NCBI RefSeq assembly: GCF_002929335.1
Contig: NZ_PJIL01000020.1
Span: 1 to 64,000, forward strand
Length of the DNA stretch: 64,000 bases
Source: Arthrobacter sp. Y81
Lineage (GTDB): Bacteria; Actinomycetota; Actinomycetes; Actinomycetales; Micrococcaceae
Direction of reading: 5' to 3'
Shown here: in pieces, positions 51,654 through 60,585 of the stretch
How positions within the stretch are numbered: the stretch's first letter is position 1
How the letters are laid out: each line of letters starts with the position of its first letter
Program-made: the position numbers and the translations under genes
The notes under the pieces: generated by a model
Database searches by the model: none
Seen by the model: the letters and a program-made list of their open reading frames with translations, nothing else
What the model was told of the DNA's origin: nothing

Positions 51654-52475
51654 ATGCTGAAGGAAGTGGCTGAGGGCGTTCTAGTTCACGAGAGCGAGTT
51701 CATCCAGAGTAATTCCATTGTCGTGCAGGGCCGGGACGGCGTGTTGCTCATCGACCCCGGTATAACGGGCGACGAAATGGCGACCCTCGCGAACGACCTT
51801 CACGAGTTGGGCCAGCCCGTCGTGGCAGGCTTCTCGACGCATTCTGATTGGGACCACGTGCTCTGGCACGCGAACTTCGGCGACGTACCCCGTTACGGTA
51901 CAGCTCGCTGCGCGGCCACTATCCAAGATCTGCTGTCGAACGCGGACTGGAAGGCTCGCATAGCCGTGGGGCTCCCGCCGGAGTACGCCGTGGAGATCCC
52001 GATGGATCTGCTGGGTCTCATTACCGGTCTGCCCGCCGAAGCTGCGCAGATTCCTTGGGATGGCCCCAAAGTCCGGATCATCGAGCATCAGGCCCATGCC
52101 CCAGGCCATGCGGCTCTGCTAATTGAGGAGCGCGGCGTCCTCGTCGCCGGCGACATGCTTTCTGACATCCTGATGCCGTTCCTCGACCTAGGGGCCGCGA
52201 ATCCGATCGAGGACTACCTCGCCGCTTTGCGGCTGCTCGAGAGCGTGGCCGACGACGTTGATGCCGTCATCCCCGGTCACGGCTCAGTCGGCGGAGCCGA
52301 GCAGGTACGAGCACGAATCAAACAGGATCGCGCGTACGTCCAGGCACTGCGCGACGGCGGTGTTCCCGACGACCCGCGGGTCGGTCCATCGGCCACGTTG
52401 GATTGGCTGCCCGACGTGCACAGATGGCAACTCCAGCGTCTGGCCCAAAGAGAGCAGAACGAGACGCCCGGCTAG
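51654..52475 (+). CDS. MBL-fold metallohydrolase
   Basis: 273-residue metallo-beta-lactamase-fold hydrolase. The primary metal motif appears as THSDWDH (His63-x-Asp65-x-Asp67-His68), a variant in which the second His of HxHxDH is Asp. Other ligands are HAPGHAA, LVAGDML and VIPGHGS. Around the motif the order is NSIVVQGRDGVLLIDPG, then FSTHSDWDHVLWHANFG, as in lactonase/glyoxalase II-like enzymes. GGAAGG precedes the ATG. The Asp variant may change metal preference. Confidence 0.82.
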   Translation: MLKEVAEGVLVHESEFIQSNSIVVQGRDGVLLIDPGITGDEMATLANDLHELGQPVVAGFSTHSDWDHVLWHANFGDVPRYGTARCAATIQDLLSNADWKARIAVGLPPEYAVEIPMDLLGLITGLPAEAAQIPWDGPKVRIIEHQAHAPGHAALLIEERGVLVAGDMLSDILMPFLDLGAANPIEDYLAALRLLESVADDVDAVIPGHGSVGGAEQVRARIKQDRAYVQALRDGGVPDDPRVGPSATLDWLPDVHRWQLQRLAQREQNETPG

Positions 52476-52648
52476 CGATCCCCAAACACGCCTGGACGCA
52501 GGCCGACGTGGCACCGCGCGTGGGCGTTTCCCGGCAGACGATCAACGCAATCGAGACTGGGAAGTTCGATCCGAGCCTTCCTGTCGCCTTCCGCCTCGCC
52601 CGGCTGTTCGACCTGAAGATCGAGGAGCTATTCCTCGACGAGCAGTGA
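52424..52648 (+). CDS. XRE-family small transcriptional regulator
   Basis: 74-residue Cro/C1-type HTH with the well-known small-regulator core VGVSRQTINAIETGKFDP, then LPVAFRLARLFDLKIEELFL. The first 25 residues do not resemble the usual MxNxVRxLRxERG start, and the gene overlaps the MBL gene by 52 bp in another frame. The N-terminus could therefore be remodelled or the start could lie elsewhere. Members often sit with a small membrane protein; none is adjacent here. Confidence 0.65.
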   Translation: MATPASGPKRAERDARLAIPKHAWTQADVAPRVGVSRQTINAIETGKFDPSLPVAFRLARLFDLKIEELFLDEQ

Positions 52649-52947
52649 GAGGCATCCCGATCCCGGCGAGACAATGCTGCGGCTGCTGGTCGGCACGGGT
52701 TACGGAGAATCAATGCAAAGGTTGCAGTCCCCCGGGCTGGCCAATCTGGCGACTTTGCACTCTTTTGTCGAACTGCCAGTCTTCGGCCCGGTCGGGTTCG
52801 GTATCGTCCACTCGATAGCTATTCAAGAGCGTTGTAGCATTTAGTTGCGAAGGCCCGCCTGTCCCCCATAGGCGGGCCTTCGTTATACCTCGGCCCCGAT
52901 CTCTCCTGTCTCACGCATCAGCCGACGGAGGTGATGGACTATGCCTT
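52649..52947. other. 299-bp gap with a strong terminator
   Basis: No gene recognised. The gap contains the hairpin at 52849-52881 and, at its right end, a strong GGAGGTG ribosome-binding site (52926-52932) for the DUF1801 gene. Confidence 0.5.
52849..52881. terminator. Perfect 12-bp stem terminator
   Basis: GAAGGCCCGCCT (52849-52860) and AGGCGGGCCTTC (52870-52881) pair perfectly around a 9-nt loop, followed by GTTATA. It could end the transcript from the XRE gene or an upstream unit. Confidence 0.7.
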
Positions 52948-53334
52948 ATGACACTAAATCGAAACCCGATGGTTGATTCGTTCCTTGAGACGCTGGACCA
53001 TCCATTGAAGCCTGTGATCGAGCGCCTGCGGTTGGCTGTCCTCGACGCGGATGATGCGATGTCGGAGCGTATCAAATGGAGGGCACCAAGCTTCTGCTTC
53101 AATTCTGTTGATCGGGTCACGTTTAATTTGCGGCCGCTTCATCACGTTCAGCTAATTTTTCACCGCGGCGCAAAGACCATCGAGGATGACTTTCATTTTG
53201 ACACCGCCAAGTGGACCGGGCTGCTGGAAATGATCGGGCAAGACCGCGGCCAAGTGATCTTTCCAAGCGCTGAGGTCGCCACGGCAAGGCAGGACGAATT
53301 CGTTGCGCTTGTCCGGGAATGGGTTCGAGCATAA
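52948..53334 (+). CDS. DUF1801 (YdhG-like) protein
   Basis: 128-residue protein of the DUF1801 family. The start region VDSFLETLDHPLKPVIERLR and the motif ERIKWRAPSFCF are characteristic, followed by LIFHRGAKTIEDDF. Function unknown; an SRPBCC-independent small fold. A start oddity is noted: the strong ribosome-binding site fits an ATG at 52941 that opens MPYDTKSKPDG and then stops, while the domain itself is in the frame starting at 52948. A one-base shift in the first 12 codons is possible. Confidence 0.75.
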   Translation: MTLNRNPMVDSFLETLDHPLKPVIERLRLAVLDADDAMSERIKWRAPSFCFNSVDRVTFNLRPLHHVQLIFHRGAKTIEDDFHFDTAKWTGLLEMIGQDRGQVIFPSAEVATARQDEFVALVREWVRA

Positions 53335-53371
53335 GTCGACAACCGGACACCGGGCTGGAGTCTAGGTTCGG

Positions 53372-54184
53372 CTAGACGTCCCCAAGTGTCAGCGCCGGCG
53401 GCGAACTTCCGTCAACGTCCAGTACGCCGAACTCCTTCGCTACCGCGGCAGCGACCAGCACCTGGCCCGTCCGCGCCATCAGGTTCGGATCGTGGAAAAG
53501 CGCGTTGACGACGCGGCCGATGAACTCAGGGCTCTCACTGGTCGAGAGATCGAACATGCCACTTTTCGCCGCTGCCAGAACGGACTCGGTTCGAACCAGA
53601 CCGGGGTAGAGCGAGATTACGGGGATACCGAACGGTCTCAGCTCGACGGCCATGTCCGATGTCATCTTGTCCGTCGCCGCTTTTGCGATGCCGTAGATCG
53701 TGTTGCCGAGGTGACGCTGCGCCGCCCAGAAGCTGATGTTGATGATCAGGCCGCGGTGGCGCGGCGTCATCATTCGTGCCGCGTGCGCCGAACACACAAA
53801 TGCCGCGCGCACGCCGGCGTCCATCATGCCGGTCCAGCGATGCGGCGGTTGCTCCCAAAACGGCGCAGCCCAAGTGAACGCGCCGCCTTCGACCATCTTC
53901 TCGTAGCCGCCCCACGCGCAATTGACGAGGAGATCGAGGCTGCCGCACTCGGACCGGATCGCCTCAAACACGGCTGCCGTCTCTTCGTCCTGGAGATGGT
54001 CGCAGCGCAGGCGCCGTATCTCCCGCGGCAGGTCCGCCTGCTCGATCGAGCGGCCCGAGCCGTAAACGCGAAACCCCGCCGCCAGAAGGCCAAGTGCGAT
54101 ACCGCGGCCGACGCCTCGGCTCGCGCCGGTAACGAGCGCCACGTTTTCCGTCTGCGCTTCCCTGCGTTCGCCATCGTTGATCAT
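53372..54184 (-). CDS. SDR-family oxidoreductase
   Basis: 270-residue short-chain dehydrogenase. The cofactor motif is ALVTGASRGVGRGIALG (TGxxxGxG), the NAG-like motif is LLVNCAWGG, the catalytic Ser region is INISFWAAQRHL, and YGIAKAATDKM supplies the YxxxK pair. The start ATG 54184 is chosen so that the Rossmann motif begins at about residue 17. It resembles the DHRS1-like/NADPH-dependent branch with broad substrates. Confidence 0.85.
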   Translation of the reverse strand: MINDGERREAQTENVALVTGASRGVGRGIALGLLAAGFRVYGSGRSIEQADLPREIRRLRCDHLQDEETAAVFEAIRSECGSLDLLVNCAWGGYEKMVEGGAFTWAAPFWEQPPHRWTGMMDAGVRAAFVCSAHAARMMTPRHRGLIINISFWAAQRHLGNTIYGIAKAATDKMTSDMAVELRPFGIPVISLYPGLVRTESVLAAAKSGMFDLSTSESPEFIGRVVNALFHDPNLMARTGQVLVAAAVAKEFGVLDVDGSSPPALTLGDV

Positions 54185-54405
54185 GCCAAGCGGCCCCGAT
54201 TGCCTTCCGTTCCGCGACCTCATGATACGCCGGAGCCGGCACCTTGGACCAGCAGCGCAAGCATCACCCAGGCTGGCTCCGTGGCCCCAGCATTTGTGGC
54301 CTTCGGGGCGCTGGCCTCCGTGTCGGAGCTCATGTCGCAGTACGGGTATGCGGCATCGCAGAATGCCGGTTGAAGCAACCGGATACTCTCCAGGGGGGAA
54401 TGGTC

Positions 54406-54600
54406 ATGTGGGAATGGATCAGGTACCGGGCGCTCATCCTGGCCGCGGTGCCGTTCGTCCTTGCCGGTTCCCTCTGGTTGCTGTTCGAGAATGCTGGCGG
54501 GTGGGACAAACTGGGGTTCCTTTTCATACTCATCGTGGCGATGGCGCTATTGGAATCATCCAGTCTCTTTGGTTCTAGAGCGCCAGTGCCACGATCATGA
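54406..54600 (+). CDS. Small two-helix membrane protein
   Basis: 64 residues. It starts MWEWIRYRALILAAVPFVLA, then GSLWLLFENAGGWDKLGFLF, so two transmembrane helices joined by a short polar loop. GGGGGGAA lies 7 bp before ATG 54406. It overlaps the convergent helR 3' end by 6 bp. No family recognised. Confidence 0.55.
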   Translation: MWEWIRYRALILAAVPFVLAGSLWLLFENAGGWDKLGFLFILIVAMALLESSSLFGSRAPVPRS

Positions 54601-56593
54601 TTTTTCGCCACCGTTAGGGGTTGTGGGGATGACGAGTTGCTGGGTCGCACGTGTCATCGCGACATAGCGGTCGACCGCTCCTTCGATCCCCGTGCCGAAC
54701 CCCTCCGGGTCGACGAGGACCACCAGGTCGAACTCGAGCACCTTCGACAGCTCCGGGGTCAGCCACCTGACGCGGGACGTTGCCCCGAACGAGCCATCCC
54801 CGACGTCACCCGTGCCAATGACGCAGGCGATCCCGTCAGCATGCGCGGCGAGCCAGGTGTCCAGGATCGAGTTCAGCTCCAGCGTCGATCCGTGGACGAC
54901 GGGCATGCCGCCGCTGCGGATGGACGTCGGCACGTTGGCGTCCGGGATCACGGCCCGGATGACCGGCTCGGCTCCCGCCACGATCTCCTCCGGCGTTCGG
55001 TAGTTGATACTGAGGGCCGCCAGGTTCACGTTGGTCAGCCCGAGCCGCCCGAGCCGTTCCAGCCACGACTCCGCGAACCCGTGCCTGGCCTGGGCGCGGT
55101 CCCCGACGATGGTGAAGCTCCGCGACGGGCAGCGGAGCAGCAGCATCTGCCACTCCGCATCGGTCAGCTCCTGCGCCTCGTCCACGACGACGTGGGCGAA
55201 CGGGCCGGCCAGCGTGTCCGGGTCGGCGGTCGGCAACGCGTCCTCGTCGACCAGCTTGTCCTGCATGTCCTGCCCGCGCAGCATCGACATCACCATCAGT
55301 TCGGAGTCGTCTGCCGCAATCAGGTCGTCAACCACCCTGTCCATGAGCTCACGCTCTGCAGCCAGGGCGGCGTTCTGCCGACGCACGCGTCGCGACACCT
55401 CGGGGTCGCCGAGCCGTTGCCGGGCCGCGTCCAGGAGCGGTAGGTCGGGTGCGGTCCAGGCCTTGGGATTCGGGCGCTGCAACTTCCTGACCTCTGCAGC
55501 GTTCAGCCAGGGCGCACACAGGCGCAGGTACGCGGGCACTGACCAAAGATCACTGACCACGTCGGTGTAGTCGAGCAGCGGCCACGCTCGGCTGAATGTC
55601 TCCACCAACTCCGCATTCTCGGTGAGAGCCCGGCGGAGCACGCCTTCCGGGACGTCGCCGCCGTCGAACTTGTCCACGAGGATGGTGAGCAGCTCCTCCC
55701 AGACCTCGTCCCGTGCCTCGTTGTGCGGGGTGCCGGACACCGGCGCTTCAAACGCCTCGGCCCACTCGTCAGCAGGTCTGCACTCCTTCCTCTCCCAGGC
55801 TGGGGAGGACATCGGCGACGTAGGCCAGGTAGGGCCGGTGTGGACCAACGAACAGGACGCCGCCCCGGCGGTGACCAAGGCGCGGGTCGGAGTAGAGGAG
55901 GTAGGCGGAGCGGTGCAGCGCGACGACGGTCTTGCCTGTGCCCGGACCGCCGTCGACGACCAGGGCACCGCGCGATGACGCCCGGATGATGGCATCCTGG
56001 TCCGCCTGGATGGTGGCGAGAACGTCTTGCATCCGAGCAGACCGGCTGCTCCCCAGACTGGCCATAAAAGCGGAAAGGTCCTCCAGGGACGCCTGCCCCT
56101 CAAAACCGTCCGAGGTGAATACCTCGTCCCAGTAGTCACTGATTCGGCCGCGGGTCCAGCGATATCTGCGGCGCTGTGCCAGCCCCATCGGGTTGGCGTT
56201 CGTCGCTCCGAAGAACGGCTCAGCCGCGGGCGAGCGCCAGTCGACGAGCAGCCGACGGCCCTCGCTGTCCGTGAGGCCAAGACGTCCGATGTACACGGGT
56301 TCGGGGTTGTCAGCACTGACGATGCGTCCGAGGCACAGGTCCAAACCGAAGCGACGCAGGGCGCGCAGGCGAGAGGTCAGCCGGCGGATCTCCACGTCCC
56401 GCTCCAGCGCCTCCTGGCCCGTGCGGCCGGGCGCCCTGCGTGCGGCACCGAGACGGTCGGACAGCTCGGCGATCGACTGCCCGAGGCTCTCCGCGATGGC
56501 CGCGAAATGCTGCTCGTCACCGGCAATCAGCTTCGGATCGGCCTTGGGCATGAGGTGGGCGGGCAGGTTGAACGCGCTCGTGGTCAGGGGCAC
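54595..56593 (-). pseudogene. helR: helR, RNA polymerase recycling ATPase, broken by an internal deletion
   Basis: UvrD/HelD-type superfamily 1 ATPase that removes rifamycin-stalled RNA polymerase. The N-terminal part (56593 to about 55772) starts at GTG with AAAGGA upstream. It contains LPAHLMPKADPKLIAGDEQH and Walker A VVDGGPGTGKTVVALHRSAY, and ends ...EEGVQTC then TGA. In the next frame the protein resumes at ADEWAEAFEAPVSGTPHNEA and runs to the end with Walker B HVVVDEAQEL, GDRAQARHGF, LSINYRTPEE and YVAMTRATQQL. From memory of the family about 60 residues are missing between the parts. The deletion also shifts frame, so no intact protein is made. A rifamycin-associated element remains upstream. 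Confidence 0.85.
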
Positions 56594-56742
56594 GTCATCA
56601 GTTCCTTTCTGGGCTGAGCGATCTGCCGAACCAGTTGGAGAGCGCTTCTCGTAGCGCGGGCGCGGCGGTCTAGGTGGATGCACATGTCGCTACCCCAATT
56701 CCGTAGGTCCTGACTTCGGCTCTCAATTCTGCGGCCCAACCC

Positions 56743-56761
56743 GGGTCTTGCGGCAAGCCCC
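56743..56761. promoter_or_regulatory. Rifamycin-associated element (RAE)
   Basis: GGGTCTTGCGGCAAGCCCC is a 19-bp inverted repeat around a single central G, with one mismatched pair. It matches the RAE pattern (GGG-n-CTTGC-n-GCAAG-n-CCC, from memory) found before rifamycin-resistance genes. It lies 149 bp upstream of the helR GTG, in the position expected for rifamycin-dependent induction. Confidence 0.75.
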
Positions 56762-56813
56762 CCGGTGCCCTATAGATTGAAAGTGAGGAGGAATGTGTTG
56801 CAGTAGGGGTCAT

Positions 56814-57212
56814 ATGAGACGCCGCTGGCATCCGATGAGTATTCGCCAGATCATTGCGTTTTCGCTCACGATTGCTGTTGCCCTCGTGGCACTGCTGGTT
56901 CCCCTGTACGTCAACGTAAGACTGACAAACGACGGGCCAGACCAGGTCACTACCTCGACCCTGTTTGAGACTGCAGGGCCCTCCGTCTTCGTGCCGTTGC
57001 TCATCCCCGTGGCCCTAACCGGGCTACCTCTTGTGCTAACGGGACGCGCACAACAATATGCGTCAGTCGCGACCACCGTCGCACTTGCCATCTTCACCAT
57101 CATTGCGTCTGCAACCATAGGTTGGCTCTACGTTCCGGCACTGGCCGCGGCGGTCGCCTCCGTAGTGGCCCGTCCGGAAAGTCGTGGAACACCAGACGGC
57201 GGTCCTGCGTAG
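56814..57212 (+). CDS. Uncharacterised membrane protein
   Basis: 132-residue protein with three hydrophobic segments: IIAFSLTIAVALVALLVPLY, SVFVPLLIPVALTGLPLVLT and VATTVALAIFTIIASATIG plus WLYVPALAAAVASVV. A loop with SNxTxT-like polarity links the first two. It resembles small actinobacterial integral membrane proteins of unknown role. A -10-like TATAGA lies at 56771, beside the RAE, so the RAE could also affect this gene. Confidence 0.6.
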   Translation: MRRRWHPMSIRQIIAFSLTIAVALVALLVPLYVNVRLTNDGPDQVTTSTLFETAGPSVFVPLLIPVALTGLPLVLTGRAQQYASVATTVALAIFTIIASATIGWLYVPALAAAVASVVARPESRGTPDGGPA

Positions 57213-57334
57213 CCGGCCCGTTCTGAGCACAGGACAGCTCATGTCCAAGAGTGACCCAGACGGGTAAAACAGGTAGCGGCCACTCAAGCCGGATCCGGGC
57301 GTTAGGCATACAGTTTTTGTGAGAGGTCGTTTCC

Positions 57335-58018
57335 TTAGGAACTGCTCTCGGCGGTAGCGGCGCCAGTGCCCGGAACAATGGTGACACCGGGCATTGGCGC
57401 GCTGGCCGGAAGACCGCGCGCCAGAGCCTGCGACAAGAGGGCCGCGGCGGTCCAGCGCATCGAGGCGATGGCATCTTCCCGGCTAAGGCCACCAACATCA
57501 GTCAGCCAGACCAGGGACTCGATTCCTATCGCACTTCGGATTGCCAGGACCAGCCGATGAATGTCCTGGTCCGTCATCTTCCCCTTGAGCGGTGCAAGCG
57601 CTTCGGAGATCCAGGCAATCGCCCGACCCTGCCGGAGAGGGAGGTCACGCCCTGCACCGCTCGTCGGTTCAAGCGAAAGCCGCAGCATGGTGCGTTGCTG
57701 GGATTCAGTTTCGACAATCATCCTGGTGAACTCCACCACCACCGCATCCAGCCGTTCCGCCGCGCCATCAGGCGGAGGCGCCGGCAACAGCGACGTCCGC
57801 GCGGTTTCCGGATGGGCCGCAGCCAGCAACGCCCGCTGCCCCGAGAAATAACGGTAGGCCGTGGCCCGCGCTATCCCGGCGGCCTGCGCCGCATCATCCA
57901 CGGTCGGCGAAATACCGGACGCAACCAACGAGCGTGCCGCCGCAACCAAGGCATCCAGTGTGCGGCGCTTCTGGCCCGTCCGGCCAAAGTCCGCGTAAGG
58001 TCTTGACATACTTTTCAT
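57335..58018 (-). CDS. TetR-family regulator
   Basis: 227-residue TetR protein. The HTH is SPTVDDAAQAAGIARATAYRYFSG, with the first helix DALVAAARSLVASG. The C-terminal domain (RTMLRLSLEPTSGAGRDLPL) is long and variable. The ATG at 58018 is 67 bp from the divergent cupin gene, and a TetR-like operator lies in the gap (58034-58055). It probably represses the cupin gene and itself. Confidence 0.85.
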   Translation of the reverse strand: MKSMSRPYADFGRTGQKRRTLDALVAAARSLVASGISPTVDDAAQAAGIARATAYRYFSGQRALLAAAHPETARTSLLPAPPPDGAAERLDAVVVEFTRMIVETESQQRTMLRLSLEPTSGAGRDLPLRQGRAIAWISEALAPLKGKMTDQDIHRLVLAIRSAIGIESLVWLTDVGGLSREDAIASMRWTAAALLSQALARGLPASAPMPGVTIVPGTGAATAESSS

Positions 58019-58033
58019 GATACCTGAGTCTTG

Positions 58034-58055
58034 TTATGGGACGTCTGTCTCATAA
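58034..58055. promoter_or_regulatory. TetR operator between tetR and the cupin gene
   Basis: TTATGGGAC (58034-58042) and GTCTCATAA (58047-58055) pair in eight of nine positions around GTCT. The core resembles the TGAGAC-n4-GTCTCA sites typical of TetR proteins. Confidence 0.65.
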
Positions 58056-58085
58056 GTCTTCCTACCACGCATCGGGGCGAGAATC

Positions 58086-58586
58086 ATGGAGACGAAAAAG
58101 GCCGCATCAGCAATCGTCAGGCAACCGGGGGAAGGGGCCAGGCGCTGGTTCTTCGGCGGCGGGATGCACACGTGGAAGGCGACCGAAGAAGACACCGCGG
58201 GAGCGTTCCTCCTCTTCGAAGACGAGATGTCCCTCAATAAAGTCACGCCCATGCATACGCATCCGGATTCCGATGAAACAATGTACGTCCTGGCCGGGGA
58301 GATCCTGATGAACATGGACGGAACCGAACACCGGGTCGCTGCCGGCGGAGTCACCATCGCACCGCGCGGCGTACCGCACGCATTCAAAGCCCTCCAGGAC
58401 AAGACACGCGTACTTTGCCTGCACACCCCCGGCACGGCACAGGCGTTCTACGACGGCGCCAGCGAACCTCTCGAGCCCGGAAACGAGCCGGGGACGGTGA
58501 ACTTTGACCGCATCCGCGAATCAGGACGGGTGAACGGCGGCATCGAGATCGTCGGCCCTCCCCCGTTTCCGGAAGCCCAGGGCTGA
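58086..58586 (+). CDS. Cupin-domain protein
   Basis: 166-residue single cupin. Motif 1 is VTPMHTHPDSDETMYVLAGE (His, His, Glu), and motif 2 is GGVTIAPRGVPHAFKAL (His). This gives a mononuclear metal site. It is followed by a 40-residue tail with VNFDRIRESGRVNGG. Controlled together with the divergent tetR. Related proteins include quercetin-dioxygenase-like enzymes and stress-related cupins; the reaction is not assignable. Confidence 0.82.
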   Translation: METKKAASAIVRQPGEGARRWFFGGGMHTWKATEEDTAGAFLLFEDEMSLNKVTPMHTHPDSDETMYVLAGEILMNMDGTEHRVAAGGVTIAPRGVPHAFKALQDKTRVLCLHTPGTAQAFYDGASEPLEPGNEPGTVNFDRIRESGRVNGGIEIVGPPPFPEAQG

Positions 58587-58601
58587 GGCCGGGGGCCTGC
58601 G

Positions 58602-59153
58602 TTAACTGCGGGAGCCAGCGCCGGCGTGGCGTGCGGCAAGGAAAGTTCCAGCGGTTGCCAGGACCGGCACAGTCAGGAACACAAGTGCTTCCACATGGGC
58701 CAGGCCGCCGGCGTTCATGTACGCCGTCATGCCGATCCACCAACAAAGAACCGAAACCAAGCCCGCGACGATGACTAGAAAGTCCCGCGTCGCCGGGCGA
58801 TTCAACACGTGCAGGCTGGTGAGGCCACCGCGGCCGGCCGGCTCCGGGGCAAGGCGCCTGCTGTGACGCCCTGCGACGGAGCGGCGGTGGCTACCGTGGC
58901 TGCGAGTACTTGCCGAAACTTCCACAGCTGACGCGTTCCGACGCCGCAGCGAGCGGTAAATCGCGAGAGTCGCCAACATGGGAACACTGAGGAACAAGAC
59001 GAATCCAGCTCCGCCGCTCGCCAGGCCACCGGCGTGTACAAAGGCCGTCATTCCGATCCACCAGGAAAGGCCTGTAGCGAAAGCACCTGTGAGGAGAAGG
59101 AGGTCCCGCATGCGGGGAACGTCGAACGAATCGAGGGTTTGTTTCGTCGTCAT
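58602..59153 (-). CDS. Membrane protein with internal tandem duplication
   Basis: 183 residues. Two related repeats each contain LSWWIGMTAFVHAGGL or LCWWIGMTAYMNAGGL, preceded by a hydrophobic helix and followed by LFLSVPMLATL or VFLTVPVLATA. They are joined by a basic, Ser/Arg-rich linker (about residues 68-115). Four transmembrane helices are predicted, two per repeat. Function unknown. Convergent with the cupin gene. Confidence 0.7.
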   Translation of the reverse strand: MTTKQTLDSFDVPRMRDLLLLTGAFATGLSWWIGMTAFVHAGGLASGGAGFVLFLSVPMLATLAIYRSLRRRNASAVEVSASTRSHGSHRRSVAGRHSRRLAPEPAGRGGLTSLHVLNRPATRDFLVIVAGLVSVLCWWIGMTAYMNAGGLAHVEALVFLTVPVLATAGTFLAARHAGAGSRS

Positions 59154-59260
59154 TATGACTCCTGAAGCGGATTACCCCATGAACTGCCTGCTAGCCATCA
59201 CAGCATGAATCGGCACCTTTGGCGAGACCCGGGATCGAAGCCGGATACGAGTGTGGGGGA

Positions 59261-60022
59261 TCAGCCGGCAGCTGCGCTGACCGCAATGAAGCCGCCTTGG
59301 GGGTCACCGATCACCGCGCTGCGAAATCCCGGCGTGTTCATCGGCGCCATCAGGAGGGTGCCGCCCAGCGCGACGGCGTGCTGGGCGACGGCGTCCGCGT
59401 CGCGGACAGCGAAATTGACGCTCCAATGGGGCGGGACCGCGACGCCGTCCGTCGCCGTCACGACGGCCACGACCCGGCCCGCGCGCCGCCACAGCGAGAC
59501 GGCAGCGTTCGGCACCGGCTCGAGCTGCCAATCGAACATGGCGCCGTAGAACGCCTGGGCTCGTTCGATATCTGGCGTATGCAGCGAGCTCATTGCCCAG
59601 GAGTTCGGCTCATTCGCCAGCTCATCGCCGTCGCTCTCGCCGCCCTGCCACAGGCAGAACGGGACGCCGGTGGCGTCTGCCACCACAGCAAGGACGCCAT
59701 CCGAACCGGTACCAAAGGGGCCTGCCAGGCACGCACCTCCCGCCTGCTCGGCGCGAGCCAGGGACTCCCCGACGTCGTCGACGCGCACGTGGGTGTTCCA
59801 CATCGGCGGCGATGACGGCGGCGCTTGGCCGATCCCGGCCACCCGCCTCCCGCCGAGGCGCGCAGCGAAGTAGTCGCCGTCGAGGCCGGCCGGCATCGGG
59901 GTCGGATCGTCGAAAATCCAGCCGAAAAGCGGGCCGTAGAAGTCCACGGCGGCCCGGGGATCCGGCTGGAAAGTGTCGACCCTGCAGGGAGCGCCGACGG
60001 AACGGGTTTCACGGTTCGTCAT
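59261..60022 (-). CDS. Two-domain VOC-family protein
   Basis: 253-residue protein with two vicinal-oxygen-chelate domains. The first runs from CRVDTFQPDPRAAVDFYGPL to ADATGVPFCLWQ; the second from WAMSSLHTPDIERAQAFYGA to VIGDPQGGFIAVSA. This layout is that of CFP32/glyoxalase-bleomycin-resistance-type proteins. ATG 60022 is preferred (GAAGGG upstream) over an extension to 60139. It precedes the DUF1801 gene's end on the same strand by about 30 bp and is probably co-transcribed. Confidence 0.85.
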   Translation of the reverse strand: MTNRETRSVGAPCRVDTFQPDPRAAVDFYGPLFGWIFDDPTPMPAGLDGDYFAARLGGRRVAGIGQAPPSSPPMWNTHVRVDDVGESLARAEQAGGACLAGPFGTGSDGVLAVVADATGVPFCLWQGGESDGDELANEPNSWAMSSLHTPDIERAQAFYGAMFDWQLEPVPNAAVSLWRRAGRVVAVVTATDGVAVPPHWSVNFAVRDADAVAQHAVALGGTLLMAPMNTPGFRSAVIGDPQGGFIAVSAAAG

Positions 60023-60053
60023 TGAGGTGCCCTTCTGTTGCTGGAGAACTTCT

Positions 60054-60449
60054 TTACCTGCTGCCCTTGATCTTCCGCCAGCCGCCGGCGCGGTTGTTGG
60101 CGATGATTGCCCTGAACATTTCGCCGAGTGCCTGCCCATTCACAGCCTGGCCCTCGCGGAAGGCGACGGTGCGGGCTGTTTTGTTGTCGTGTCCGGCGGT
60201 GATGATGTTCTGCGGATCCGGGACGATGCCGCCGTCGTACAGGAAGACGTTGACGTGATCCTTCGCAGCGAGGAGCGCGCAGATGTTGCCGTCCAGGACG
60301 AAGTAGGGCTGCACGGAGCGTTTGATGACTTCCGAGACCTCGGGATCGGCGGCATGGACCAAGTCACGGACCCGTTGGCAGATCACCTGTTGCCACGCGG
60401 GGAGCGATCCTATGTAGTGGTCCACGCGAGCATCTTTGCTGTAGTCCAT
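60054..60449 (-). CDS. DUF1801-like protein
   Basis: 131-residue protein beginning MDYSKDARVDHYIGSLPAWQ. The family-like block EVSEVIKRSVQPYFVLDGNI is followed by NVFLYDGGIVPDPQNIITAG and a basic C-terminal tail. No catalytic motif is known for the family. Likely first gene of a two-gene operon with the VOC protein gene (31-bp gap). Confidence 0.78.
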   Translation of the reverse strand: MDYSKDARVDHYIGSLPAWQQVICQRVRDLVHAADPEVSEVIKRSVQPYFVLDGNICALLAAKDHVNVFLYDGGIVPDPQNIITAGHDNKTARTVAFREGQAVNGQALGEMFRAIIANNRAGGWRKIKGSR

Positions 60450-60585
60450 ACCATCACATTCGCACACTGCCTAAACACAAGGGAACATCAATTCCCTGTT
60501 GAATGAGCGTCTTGATGCGGTTCAGGAGGGAGGCGTTTGGTGCGAGGATGGCGTGTGTTTTCCGTCAGCCTTGATGGCGGCCGGC

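Noticed and set aside
53492-54373. 293-codon frame opposite the SDR gene
   Set aside because: Antisense shadow with Arg/His-rich composition; the SDR motifs on the minus strand are unambiguous.
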